Below are positions 1-9,500 of a DNA stretch of 54,030 bases, in pieces. The stretch covers positions 1 to 54,030 of the forward strand of contig NZ_LRAC01000146.1 of assembly GCF_001517085.1 (NCBI RefSeq), given 5' to 3'. Below the pieces are notes generated by a model. That model saw nothing but the letters and a program-made list of their open reading frames with translations, made no database searches and was not told where the DNA came from. The position numbers and the translations under genes were made by a program. Origin of the DNA: Paenibacillus sp. DMB5 (GTDB lineage Bacteria > Bacillota > Bacilli > Paenibacillales > Paenibacillaceae). Each line of letters begins with the position of its first letter. The stretch's first letter is position 1.

Positions 1-727
1 TGGCGGCGGGCAGCGCCGCGCCAGAGCAGCGGCGGCAGGCGAAGCGCCGCCTGCATCGCCTTCCAGCGGATGCTGACAGTTCCGCTGGCATCCCCGCCTC
101 TGCCGCTCGCGCTTTCATAACCAACAGCGGCTTCCAGCTGAATCCGCCCCTGCAGATGGGCAAGCTGGGCAGCAGCTTGCCAGAGCCGTTCAGCTCCATC
201 AGCCTGCTCTACCAGCAGGGCCTCCACTTCCGGCTGCAAAAGTGAGCGGCCGGACAGCAGTGTCACAAGACAGTCTGCAGAATGACTCAATTCCCGCATG
301 CAGCCAGGAGCTTCAAACCACAAATCCTCTTCACTTCTCTGCCCGCCTGCATCACCCACACTCCGTCCGGCCCGGCCATCTAGCATATCCCGCACATCGA
401 ATAGCTCCCAAGCCCACTCCTCCTTCCGCTGCCCCCGGGCTGTTTCCTCTTCCCGGATCTCCCTTTTAAGAGTATCTACCATACAGGCCCGCCATTCTGC
501 TGCTGTCCATTTCTGCATAGCATAGCTGTATTCTATCTTCTCCCTGAGCTTCACACCCCACCCGAGAGGAATTGCGGATGACAGCATCACAAGTCCATCC
601 GCCTTATTGTTATTCCAGCCGCGCCCTCCCCTCCCGCTCCACCATAACCAGTCAACCGCCGGAAAAACCGAGATCCATAGCTTCCAGCGCCCTTCTGTTG
701 CCGCTGCATAGACACTAACTCTCATAA
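1..727 (-). CDS. comFA: ComFA-like DNA uptake helicase, N-terminal part (runs off the window)
   Basis: The reading frame is open for 242 codons from the ATG at 727 to the window edge. It begins MRVSVYAAATEGRWKLW, and an AGGGGG ribosome site lies about 9 bases upstream. Only the poorly conserved N-terminal region is visible: rich in Trp, Arg and Glu, no signal peptide, no membrane segment. The helicase motifs would lie beyond the edge. The call rests on position: in Bacillus, comFA (the ATP-dependent translocase that helps pull single-stranded DNA through the membrane during transformation) follows degS-degU on the same strand, and Paenibacillus ComFA proteins often carry a long unconserved N-terminal extension. 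A terminator at 862-897 separates it from the upstream gene, so it probably has its own promoter in 728-860. I saw no convincing ComK box. The identity is inferred. Confidence 0.55.
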
Positions 728-861
728 CATGCCGCCCCCTGCTTATAAGATAATCACCCTGTCAGCGTAAACGCTGATCCTGATAAAGACCCTGAATTAC
801 AGATCCCCATGTACTTCCTTTTCTTTTCTCGCCGCTATAGCTTGGGCAATCAGGAAAACAC

Positions 862-897
862 AAAAAAGCACACTCCCCCGAAATGGAGAGTGTGCTT
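862..897 (-). terminator. Rho-independent terminator after the glycosyltransferase-like gene
   Basis: On the minus strand a perfect 10-bp stem (AAGCACACTC / GAGTGTGCTT) with a 12-base loop is followed by a T-rich run. It ends the transcript of the gene at 920-1311. Confidence 0.9.
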
Positions 898-919
898 CAC
901 CCGTTTCTTGCATATTGAA

Positions 920-1311
920 TTAATATTCGCCGCGTGTCGATTGCGATCCCCCGCTTCCCGGCATCCGCAGATCTATTACGGTCTGCCGTTCCTGCATACC
1001 CTGAAGCTGCATCAGCGGTACGAATTCAATTGCGGAGCCGCTCCGGGCCAGTCTGACTGCTACGGCTACCGTGCTGTCCTTGGATTCGTCATCCATCAGA
1101 GTTACCTGGTAGGCTTTGCCCGCCCGGAACGCCCGCCAGGCAAGCATCCGGATATACCCTTCAATTACCGCCTCATGATTGCGGGTAATCAGAATATAAT
1201 GAATCCGCTTGCTGAACCGTCCGGCATGCGACGTTCCCGGTGTTTCAGGATATGAACGAGAGCTACTGCCAATCCATAAACAGCCGCAATCCATATTAAC
1301 TGGGCTACCAT
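920..1311 (-). CDS. Small glycosyltransferase-like membrane-anchored protein, broken by a frameshift
   Basis: The natural start is the ATG at 1311, placed 9 bases after AGGAGG. It opens MVAQLIWIAAVYGLAVA, a typical membrane anchor, but that frame stops after 40 codons. The rest (IHYILITRNHEAVIEGYI, then TLMDDESKDST) continues in the -1 frame to the stop at 920. Adding one base near 1211-1220 (for example in GGTTC) restores one frame of about 130 residues with a smooth join, PDG to FSKRIHY. The N-x-H-E-x-x-I-E pattern and the MDDES segment resemble the nucleotide-binding start of family 2 glycosyltransferases, but the protein is far too short for a full GT-A domain, so its activity is unknown. 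The gene lies between degU and comFA, where B. subtilis has degV. It is either a decayed gene or a base-calling error; see the frameshift finding. Confidence 0.6.
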
Positions 1312-1597
1312 GGAGATGCACCTCCTCTTATACCGACACTATATGCCGGTGTTCCGAGGTCGGTGACTGCCCATGGTTCCCTGCGCCTGGGAAACCTGTC
1401 TGCTCTAAAGGCTATCTTAAAGCGGACAGGGTCAGATCGCCTATTTCCGGGTATTTACTTAAATCAGCATTTTGCAAAATTCGAATATAACTGCGACTGA
1501 ACAATACGCTGGCAGATGACAAAATACTCCCTGCCGTTATGTAATGTTGTTCCGGATCATTTGGATTCTCCAAAACGCTCAGTTAACGTTATGCCGG

Positions 1598-2320
1598 TTA
1601 TAGGGTAACCCAGCCGTATTTAATCGAGTTGATTACGGCTTGTGTACGGTCGTCAACTTCCATTTTCTGCAAGATGCTGCTGACATGGTTCTTGACGGTC
1701 TTTTCACTGATAAAGAGGTATTCTCCGATATTCTTGTTGCTCTTGCCTTCAGCCATCAGACGCAGCACCTCTGCCTCACGGCGGGTCAGCGGATTATTGT
1801 CGCCGGCAACGAACTTCACGCCTGCTTCCTTGACCGGAGTCTCAGCCATAGCACCTGTTTCGTTAAGGTAAGTCATACGGCGCAGCTGGTTGATCAATTT
1901 ACCGGTAACTTTGGGATGAATGAACGCATGCCCTTCACACACCGAACGGATGGCATTGATCAGCGACTCCGCCTCCATATCCTTCAGCAGATAGCCGTTG
2001 GCACCCTTGCGCAGTGTCTCGAATACATAACTCTCATCATCATGAATCGACAGAATGATAACCTTTACATCCGGGAACATTTCCCGTAGCTTCTGTGTAG
2101 CTTCAACACCATTTTCAACAGGCATATTGATGTCCATCAGCACAATATCCGGTTTGTTAACGTTGCAGAACTCCAGTACCTGAATACCGTCACCGCATTC
2201 ACCGATAACCTCGATGTCGTCCTCCATATTTAAAATCCGTTTAAGCCCTTCGCGAAACAACTGATGATCATCGGCCAAAAGTACTTTTATCGGCAATTTG
2301 CCAGAGCTTTGGTTCTCCAT
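1598..2320 (-). CDS. degU: Response regulator DegU
   Basis: This is the DNA-binding regulator of the DegS-DegU pair, controlling exoenzymes, motility, competence and biofilm genes. Of 240 residues, the first 130 or so are a receiver domain: acidic pocket D17-D18, phosphorylated Asp D63 in IVLMDINMP, and a Lys in LLKDM. A LuxR-type helix-turn-helix follows near residue 175 onward (LTRREAEVLRLMAEGKSN, then SEKTVKNHVSSIL). I chose the ATG at 2320 because AAGGAG sits 7 bases upstream; an in-frame ATG at 2347 would add nine unlikely residues inside degS. The ribosome site lies within the last codons of degS, and the genes are 4 bases apart, so translation is probably coupled. About 275 bases with no recognisable gene follow before the next coding region. 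Confidence 0.95.
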   Translation of the reverse strand: MENQSSGKLPIKVLLADDHQLFREGLKRILNMEDDIEVIGECGDGIQVLEFCNVNKPDIVLMDINMPVENGVEATQKLREMFPDVKVIILSIHDDESYVFETLRKGANGYLLKDMEAESLINAIRSVCEGHAFIHPKVTGKLINQLRRMTYLNETGAMAETPVKEAGVKFVAGDNNPLTRREAEVLRLMAEGKSNKNIGEYLFISEKTVKNHVSSILQKMEVDDRTQAVINSIKYGWVTL

Positions 2321-2324
2321 CACA

Positions 2325-3497
2325 TTACTCCTTCCCCTTTTCCACATTTGTCGGAATGTGAATTACGATTGTTGTTCCCTGATTCTCCGCTGACTCGATT
2401 TCCATCCTGCCTTCAAGCAGCTCTACACGCTCCCGCATGCCGACCAACCCGAAGCTTTCCCGGCTGCCCTGCTCGCTCACCTTTTTTACATTGAAGCCGA
2501 GCCCGTTATCCTTTACGACAATCTTGATCAGCTGCGCCTGATAAGTGATTTCTACCAGAACGTAACTCGGATAGGCGTGCTTCGCAGCATTGGTTAGACC
2601 TTCCTGCACAAGCCGGTAAACTGCAGCTTCCATAGCGGAGGAAAGCCGGTGCTCCTTGCCCCTTGTTTCGAAGGTGGTACGGATTTTTGTTTTTTCCTCA
2701 AAGTCATGCACATACTTGCGGAGGGTTGGGATCAACCCAAGGTCATCCAGCGCCATTGGACGCAAATTAAAAATAACCTTTCGCATTTCTTCCAGACTGT
2801 AGCGGACCTGTCCCTTTAAATCTATTATTTCGTCCTGCACCAGGCCAAATTCCTGCTTTACCAGCATTCTTTCTACAATTTCCGTCCTTAGGACTAGATT
2901 TGCCAGCATTTGAGCAGGACCGTCATGAATTTCCCGGGCAATTCTTTTGCGTTCCTCTTCCTGAGCCAAAATAATTTTAAGCCCGATCAGCTGCCTGTTT
3001 TTTGCCGTTTCGACAATCCGCGTGACTTGTCCCATTTCCCCGGCCAGGTAATCGATAACAACGCTCATTTGCGAACCGATGGATTCTGCGCGCTCAACAG
3101 AATTTTCGACACTGCGGACCCGCAGCTGCAGCTCATCCCGCCTGCTCCGCAGATAAATCTCCCGCTCCCTTGTCATCATAAGCTCAAGCTGCAGCTCGGT
3201 CGCTTTTTCATAAGCAATCCGTATATCCTTCTCCGAATAACGGACAAAATCACGGCTGACCTCGGTCAGCCGGATCCGTGACCGGTGATACTGCAGCTCC
3301 AGCTTATCGACTTTTTGCAATGTTTCATCCGTTTCTTCCATAACCCTCTGCAGTTCTTTTGTGAGTGCAACAAGCTCGTCCCGGGCAACATGCATTATTT
3401 CAAAAATCTGATACTTGCTGCTCTCCATCACGTCGATGGTATTCTTAATGACGCGATCTATCGCATCGGCCTGAAATTCCACGGATGCTTGCCCCAT
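2325..3497 (-). CDS. degS: Sensor histidine kinase DegS
   Basis: A 390-residue cytoplasmic kinase that phosphorylates DegU. It has no membrane segment, as expected for DegS. Residues 1-180 are strongly coiled-coil (sensor region). The HisKA_3 dimerisation box has the phospho-accepting His at residue 191 in REIHDGPAQM. The C-terminal ATPase domain shows N and G boxes (EGLTNAAKHA, VKDNGLGF, FGLVGMRERV). Length and motif spacing agree with B. subtilis DegS. The start at 3497 has only a weak ribosome site (AAAGGA lies too far upstream), so low basal translation is possible. Only 42 bases separate it from the end of the upstream exoprotein gene, and I saw no terminator in that gap; a promoter there or read-through are both possible. 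Confidence 0.95.
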   Translation of the reverse strand: MGQASVEFQADAIDRVIKNTIDVMESSKYQIFEIMHVARDELVALTKELQRVMEETDETLQKVDKLELQYHRSRIRLTEVSRDFVRYSEKDIRIAYEKATELQLELMMTREREIYLRSRRDELQLRVRSVENSVERAESIGSQMSVVIDYLAGEMGQVTRIVETAKNRQLIGLKIILAQEEERKRIAREIHDGPAQMLANLVLRTEIVERMLVKQEFGLVQDEIIDLKGQVRYSLEEMRKVIFNLRPMALDDLGLIPTLRKYVHDFEEKTKIRTTFETRGKEHRLSSAMEAAVYRLVQEGLTNAAKHAYPSYVLVEITYQAQLIKIVVKDNGLGFNVKKVSEQGSRESFGLVGMRERVELLEGRMEIESAENQGTTIVIHIPTNVEKGKE

Positions 3498-3539
3498 TTC
3501 TATCGGATCGTATTAAAGGCTTTCCTTTATATTAACATA

Positions 3540-6272
3540 TCACGATTCGATAGTTACGGTCTTCGTTTTCTGTTCCCATTTTACGGTCAGTCCGAGCTGT
3601 TCCGAGACGAGTCTAAGCGGTACTAAAGTCCTGCCGTCTAGGATTAAAGGAGCTACTTCAGCACTTTGACGCTTCCCGTTCAGTACATATTCTTTTTTGC
3701 CGACAGTCAGGTCGAGTGCCTTCGCCCCACGCAAAACCATGATTTTCTTGGTATTCTGATCCCAGGCTGCGCTGCCGCCGAAGACATCCACTACATATTT
3801 AATTGGAATATAAGTGGTGTTATCCTTAACGATCGGAGCGACATCAATCGCTTTCTTAGTGCCGTTAACCGTCAGGGACTTTGAACCGATGACCATGGAG
3901 GCCGCTGCCTTCGGAAGTCCTGCTTCACTGGACAGGGACGGCATAACAAAAGAAATATTATCAAAGCCTACCGTACCGGTCTTGGCCCGCTCGTCCTGCC
4001 CTTCCTCTACATTGACTACATATACTCTTTTTAGCGTTGCCGGGAACTTGATGCCCGAGCCCGACAGGTCGATGTTCAGGCTCTTCCAGCCATTCCAGTC
4101 AATCACTTTAGCCAGATCAATGTATGCCGTTGTCCCCGCATTGTCAACGACCTCAGCCCGCAGCCAGTTAAGGCTCATATCGCCCATAACATCCAGTGAC
4201 ATCGAGGTTGCCGCAGCCGGGATGCTCTTGCCGGTGGTTCCATTGAACTGTGCATAGGCATACATTTTTCCGCTGCCTGCCGTCATGTCATAGCTGAGTG
4301 ACAGCACTTTGGAGCCCGCGCGTTCGGCCGATCCAGCCACAACCGCCGCAGTTCCGGTGACGCCTGCTGCATTTGTAGTGAAGGCAATCGGATAGTTCAC
4401 ATTTTCAAAATCTTCCCAGGCTGTGGCTGCCGCTGTAGACAATACAACCGCGGTACTGAAGCCGTCATACCGGGCAATTGCGTAGCCTGTAGTCACGCCT
4501 GCATTGACCGAATTAACCGTAAGCTTGCCGTTCTGGACACTCCCGTTAAAACCGACCATTTCCCATTTCAGCGCCGAAGCCGGCACATTCAGAGCCGCTC
4601 CGCTTTTAGAGACTGCTGTAACAGGGACTGATACGGTCGTACCCGCTGTCAAGGGAGCTGTAGCTGTGCCCACAGACAGGCTCGCCAGATCCTCTCCTCC
4701 CAGAACGGTTACCTTTGTTGAGGCACTGGCTGCTCCGCTGGTAGCGGTCAGTGTGGCCGTTCCGGCTTTGACTGCTGTTACTTCACCTGCGCTGACAGTC
4801 GCGCTGCCGTTGCTGGAGGTCCATGCAGGGTTACCCGAGGCCACATCTATCGGATTATAGTAGGTATCATACCCTTTTAACGTATAGCTGGCTTTTTGTC
4901 CAATCAGAAGCACCGGACTGCCGCTGATCTTGATTCCTTTTACCTCTCCCTGCGGAGCGGAAGTATATACTCCCAGGCCGTTGACAATGCTGCGCTGCTC
5001 TGTACCGTATTCTGTGTTGAAGGTAAGTGTAGTCGACGTTTCGGCCAGCGGGCGGTCTACCATGGTTGTAGAGCCCCCTCCGTCGAGGTTCAATCCCTTC
5101 CAGACTCCGATATTGGTCATAAAGGATTGCAGCTCTGTCAGTGACATCCCGGCGCTGTTAGCATTATCCTCTACCGCAATCAGATAGACGTAACGGCCGT
5201 CCTGGGAATATCCCAGCGCTGTCCTTGCCCGGTAGCCGCCGATGCTGGAAGTCGAACGCGAGAAGGCCGCCGCCTTGCCGCCATTGACCAGAATGGTATG
5301 TCCGCCAATCATCATTTGCAGACTGGCCGGATCTACGGACTGCTGGGTCGTTTTGGATTTCAGCGAGTATACACTGCTAAGCTTCTGGCCTACCGCCAGA
5401 TGGGCCTTGACGAATTGTGCAGCCAGCCCGTGAGTCCGCAGGATATATGCACCATCCGGAACGGCCATAGGCAGTGCCGCATCCAGAGAAATTTGCGTGA
5501 TAACATCATTCTGAACCAGCACCTCTGTCGGTGTTGTTGAGCTGTTCTTTGGCCGGTCCAAAGCGGTCCAGGCATCAGTATAGATATAGGCAGCATTAGC
5601 ATGGCTGTACGTGGAACTGCCGCCTTCCGGGCTATAAGCCCCCTTGTTAATACCGGATAACGGGAACTGGGACCCGTCCTCTGCCGTAACAAGACCCTCA
5701 AACATATATTCATCAATGACCGGCTTGCGGTCCTTGGTTACTGCGAAGGCATACATTCCATCCAGCTGCGAAGGTGTCGATACCAGGACTCCGCCGGATA
5801 CCTGCCCTCCAATCGGGGCCCCTTCACCGCCGGTATTGAAGTAATCCCCGTTAATAGCCGCTACTGCTCCCGTTTCTGCAGCCATACCGCCCGTACTTTG
5901 CCGGGTAGTCAGATTACCGCCCTTGCCGGTCATTACATCCAGAGAAACATAAGGATTGTTCAAATCCACACGGATGACATCCGCCAGTCCGGTTGCGCTT
6001 TTGCCTGAACGCAGTGTGGTGTATTTATATTTCATCATCATCGCTCCGGAGGTAATGACCTCTTCACCCAGCTTCGTAACTGTAAAAGAACTGGCTGCCG
6101 CCTGGGCTACAGGTGCTGTACCTGTTCCCAATCCCGGCAGTCCCTCACTTCCAATCACCGGCATAATCCAGAGCACTCCGGCCAATGATGCTGCAATCCA
6201 ACGTTTTGCCGCCGGCTTTCCTGTTCCCCGTCCCGGCTTCTTGTCACTGTTCCCCATGAAAACTTCGCTCAT
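3540..6272 (-). CDS. Secreted phosphodiester glycosidase (NAGPA-type) with copper amine oxidase-like C-terminal repeats
   Basis: A 910-residue exported protein. The N-terminus has a basic stretch, a hydrophobic segment (WIAASLAGVLWIMPVIG) and a likely AQAA cleavage region near residue 60. Residues about 60-450 carry the phosphodiester glycosidase domain (family of NAGPA, the uncovering enzyme): AAINGDYFN, YRARTALGY and the glycine-rich LNLDGGGSTTM. A bacterial Ig-like segment follows (near 450-525), then a carbohydrate-binding-like beta region. The last 120 residues contain two copper amine oxidase N-terminal-type repeats (YIPIKYVVDVFGG and LVPLRLVSEQLG), common in Paenibacillus exoproteins and thought to contact the wall or sugars. 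The substrate is unknown; a role in cell wall or exopolysaccharide phosphodiesters is inference. The ATG at 6272 follows GGGAGAG by about 10 bases. Confidence 0.85.
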   Translation of the reverse strand: MSEVFMGNSDKKPGRGTGKPAAKRWIAASLAGVLWIMPVIGSEGLPGLGTGTAPVAQAAASSFTVTKLGEEVITSGAMMMKYKYTTLRSGKSATGLADVIRVDLNNPYVSLDVMTGKGGNLTTRQSTGGMAAETGAVAAINGDYFNTGGEGAPIGGQVSGGVLVSTPSQLDGMYAFAVTKDRKPVIDEYMFEGLVTAEDGSQFPLSGINKGAYSPEGGSSTYSHANAAYIYTDAWTALDRPKNSSTTPTEVLVQNDVITQISLDAALPMAVPDGAYILRTHGLAAQFVKAHLAVGQKLSSVYSLKSKTTQQSVDPASLQMMIGGHTILVNGGKAAAFSRSTSSIGGYRARTALGYSQDGRYVYLIAVEDNANSAGMSLTELQSFMTNIGVWKGLNLDGGGSTTMVDRPLAETSTTLTFNTEYGTEQRSIVNGLGVYTSAPQGEVKGIKISGSPVLLIGQKASYTLKGYDTYYNPIDVASGNPAWTSSNGSATVSAGEVTAVKAGTATLTATSGAASASTKVTVLGGEDLASLSVGTATAPLTAGTTVSVPVTAVSKSGAALNVPASALKWEMVGFNGSVQNGKLTVNSVNAGVTTGYAIARYDGFSTAVVLSTAAATAWEDFENVNYPIAFTTNAAGVTGTAAVVAGSAERAGSKVLSLSYDMTAGSGKMYAYAQFNGTTGKSIPAAATSMSLDVMGDMSLNWLRAEVVDNAGTTAYIDLAKVIDWNGWKSLNIDLSGSGIKFPATLKRVYVVNVEEGQDERAKTGTVGFDNISFVMPSLSSEAGLPKAAASMVIGSKSLTVNGTKKAIDVAPIVKDNTTYIPIKYVVDVFGGSAAWDQNTKKIMVLRGAKALDLTVGKKEYVLNGKRQSAEVAPLILDGRTLVPLRLVSEQLGLTVKWEQKTKTVTIES

Positions 6273-6457
6273 TTCAGTGTAACTCTCCCATCTCTTTTTA
6301 TAATCGCACTCTTTCAGTGTCCAGCGTCTATTATGAAGTCAAAAAACAGGCATCTACTTCCCCTTTACTATTAAATAGACTGAATTTTTAACGAAAAGTT
6401 GCGAATATTGCTAGATTCCTCCCTTTTCATTGCTGCTACAGAAAATGCAGACAACAT

Positions 6458-6484
6458 AAAAAAGCCCCGCTTACACGGGGCTTA
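6458..6484 (-). terminator. Rho-independent terminator after the 1338-residue SLH protein gene
   Basis: On the minus strand AAGCCCCG pairs with CGGGGCTT around a 6-base loop, followed by TTTTTT. Confidence 0.9.
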
Positions 6485-6505
6485 CTTCTTATAAGCAAAC
6501 TTATT

Positions 6506-9500
6506 TTAAAGATAACCGGCCATACCCAGCATCCGCTGCAGCATAACTGCAGCCTGTGCCCGGGTGGCATTGCCCTGAGGCTGGAATTCCGTTGGGGTCA
6601 TCCCCAGGATAATGCCTTCCTGTACCGCTTTTGCCACAAATTCGGCAGCCGCGTTCTGTATTTTGTTTTTGTCCTTAAATGCGCTTAGTGCAGAGGCAGC
6701 CGTACCGCTCAGGGTAATCGGATGCTCTGTGTACTCCATTGCACGGATGATCATGATGGCCAGCTGTTCACGGGTAATATTGTCATTCGGCCGGAAGCTG
6801 CCGTCTGTATTCCCGGTAATGATTCCTGCTTTGGCTGCTGCACCAATGTAATCACCGGTTTGGGTTGAAGACTGTATATCACTGAAGCGCTGTGCCGTTT
6901 CCCGGTCGCCCAGGAGCCCAAGCCCCCGGCTAAGCATAACAGCGAATTCAGCCCGTGTAACTTTTTGCTCGGGCTTGAACGTAGTACCGTAACTGCTGTC
7001 AATAATATTTTTGGCGGCAAGCAATGCTACAGTCGACTTGGCCCAGTGCTTACTCATATCTGTAAAGCTGCGGGTTGACAGGAATGTTCCCACTACCTGA
7101 TTTCCTGTTGTATTCGCCCGGATAACGGTATAGCTGCCTGCTGAACTGATCTTCGTCGGCAGATACGTGGCATCATAATAGACAAGATCGAGTCTGGCTG
7201 CCGAGGTCTGGTCACTATTTAGTGTAGCGGTCGTCCGTACCGTATATTCCCCTGGGGAACTTAGGACCGTACCGTTAGAATAATTGCCGCTTACTACAGC
7301 GCTCATCCGGATATCTGTCAGACTGGTGACGGTTTGCAGCCCCTGGCTTCTAAGCTTTTGTTCAAACGGTGTATATGTGCCGGAAGGTACCTTTTCCAGT
7401 CTGATGACAAGCGATATTGTGCTGCTGTCTGCAATCAGACCTGCAGCCAGACCGTTCATGTTCACATCATCCAGCGCCAGATTGTACAGGGTATCCCCGT
7501 ACCGGATGCCGAAAGCTGATTTGCTGTTGCGGTTAACCGCATCCAGCAGCGGCTTTAGCGGCACTGACACGTAAGCGGCAAGTTCCGTCTGGGGCACTTC
7601 GAATACCAGGGAGGGTGTACCTAGCTTTTGGAGATAATCATAGCTTGCGCTCAGGCGGTCGGCTGCAAGCACATACCGTTTGACTATTTGGTTATACACG
7701 GAGCGGTCGTCTGCTGTAGTCGCGGAATCGCTTTTGAGCAGCGGATATTCCTTGCCGAATTCACTGGCAGCCAGAATGCCCAGATAGGACGGGCGGCTGG
7801 ATGTGGACGCTGCCGTACCGGTCAGATTCTGTACAGCGAGAGCTGTAAACGACGCAAGCGCAGTTCCGCTGAGATCAAGAATACTGCCTGCCCCGGTCAT
7901 GTAAGACAGATCAACAGTCTGGCCTGCTTTGACTACAGTAGATAGAACCAGCTTCATCGTCGATCCCGATACATTAAAGGTTTGTACACCTACCGTGCTG
8001 CCGTCGACTCTGACAGCGAACTGGCCGCTATACAGCGTTGAACTGGCCTGCATGCTTTTACTGAAATTAACGGTCAGTTCATCCCCTGTTATTGTTGCTG
8101 AGCTAATATTCGGCACGGTGGTTACACTGCTACCGGAGACCGATACCGGCTGAAGATTAATGTAAGAGGCCCGGTTACCGTTCAGATCACTGATTCCTGC
8201 TGTTCCCGGAACATATGAAACGGTGGTATAGCTTCCAGTTGACAGGGCACTTGCTAAAGTAAGTATTACCTGATTGCCGCTCACGGTTACGTTAGTCACA
8301 TAGTTAGGGGTGCTGCCGACCAGTACCGAGTACTGGCTGACCAGCGGCAGACTGTTCGGAGAGAGACCCTCATTATAAGTCAGGACAATTTGCTTATCTG
8401 ACCCCGAAGCACTCTGGTAGACAGGCGCCACCGTATCACTGGTATTCCGGACATAGAAATCACTGAAGCTGGCTATATTTTGCCCGTATTGATCCTGCAG
8501 CGGATTAGAGCCGGCATAGTACGTTACTCGGACGTTCTGCCCGCTCGCTGCAACATTGTTTAAGCCCAGTGTAATGGATGAACCGCTGGAGCTCATTGAA
8601 TTAACGCCCAGTGAAGTGCCATCAGCATACACATAGAACTGGATGTAGCCTGCAGCAGAGGCTGTTCTAAGCTGATCATTAAAGTTCAGCACCAGTGTTT
8701 TGCCGGTGAGGGTTCCATCCTTTGGTGTCGGAAGCACGGACTGGATGTTATTGGTCACCACACGCGCTGTAAAGGAGCCTGCAGCGTTTCCGCTTAAATC
8801 CTCTATCATTCTTATTCCCTGGATGTAAGATATTCTAATGACTTGACCTACGGCTACACCGGTACTGAGTGTAACGTAGACACTGTCCCCCTGAATATAA
8901 ACACTATCAATGTTACGCTTCTCTTCATTAACAGTAACGGTAAAGCTGCCAAGCATCAAAGAGACACCTGAGTTGAGCGCTTCATCATACTTCAGGCGGA
9001 TGGTACGGTTGTTCTCAAGTGATGCAGAAGATAGTAGCGGAGCTGTTTTATCCAGAGCTACTGTTTTAAAGCTCCAGGCATTTCGCCCATTAAAACCTTC
9101 GAACGGATTGTTGTTGCTATCAACAAATGCTCCATGGGCAATATCGACATAATAAACAGTATCATTATCCAGTCCTGCTGAAGGAACGATAGTAAATTCC
9201 TTTGAATCTGCACTTGGATTTACAGTCGTTGAAAGCTTAGTTCCGTTACTCTTATATAAGGCTACCCCATTCGGCGAAGTTAAGGTGGTTGCCTGATTGA
9301 AGGTAATTTTGATCGGCTGGTTGATCTGCACTGCTTCACTGCGATCAGCCGGACTTAGCGAAGTTATTCCGAAACCTGTAAGCGAAGTAGTGGTAAATGT
9401 CCATGTGTAAGGCCCGGAAGCCGGGAACACATTGCCATCCTGATCATAGAATGCCCCCTGCGGAATAGTCACCGTATACTGGGTGTTGCTTAACAGCGGA

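Noticed and set aside
1205..1225. Programmed -1 frameshifting in the glycosyltransferase-like gene
   Set aside because: No slippery heptamer or downstream structure was visible. Four unrelated genes in the window show similar single-base breaks, so error is simpler.
809..1255. A 148-codon plus-strand frame opposite the glycosyltransferase-like gene
   Set aside because: It crosses a minus-strand terminator, and the minus-strand frame has the better start signals and protein features.
920..1321. The continuous frame starting with GTG at 1321 as the real glycosyltransferase-like gene
   Set aside because: That GTG overlaps the ribosome site, and its first 40 residues look random, whereas ATG at 1311 has good spacing and a membrane anchor.
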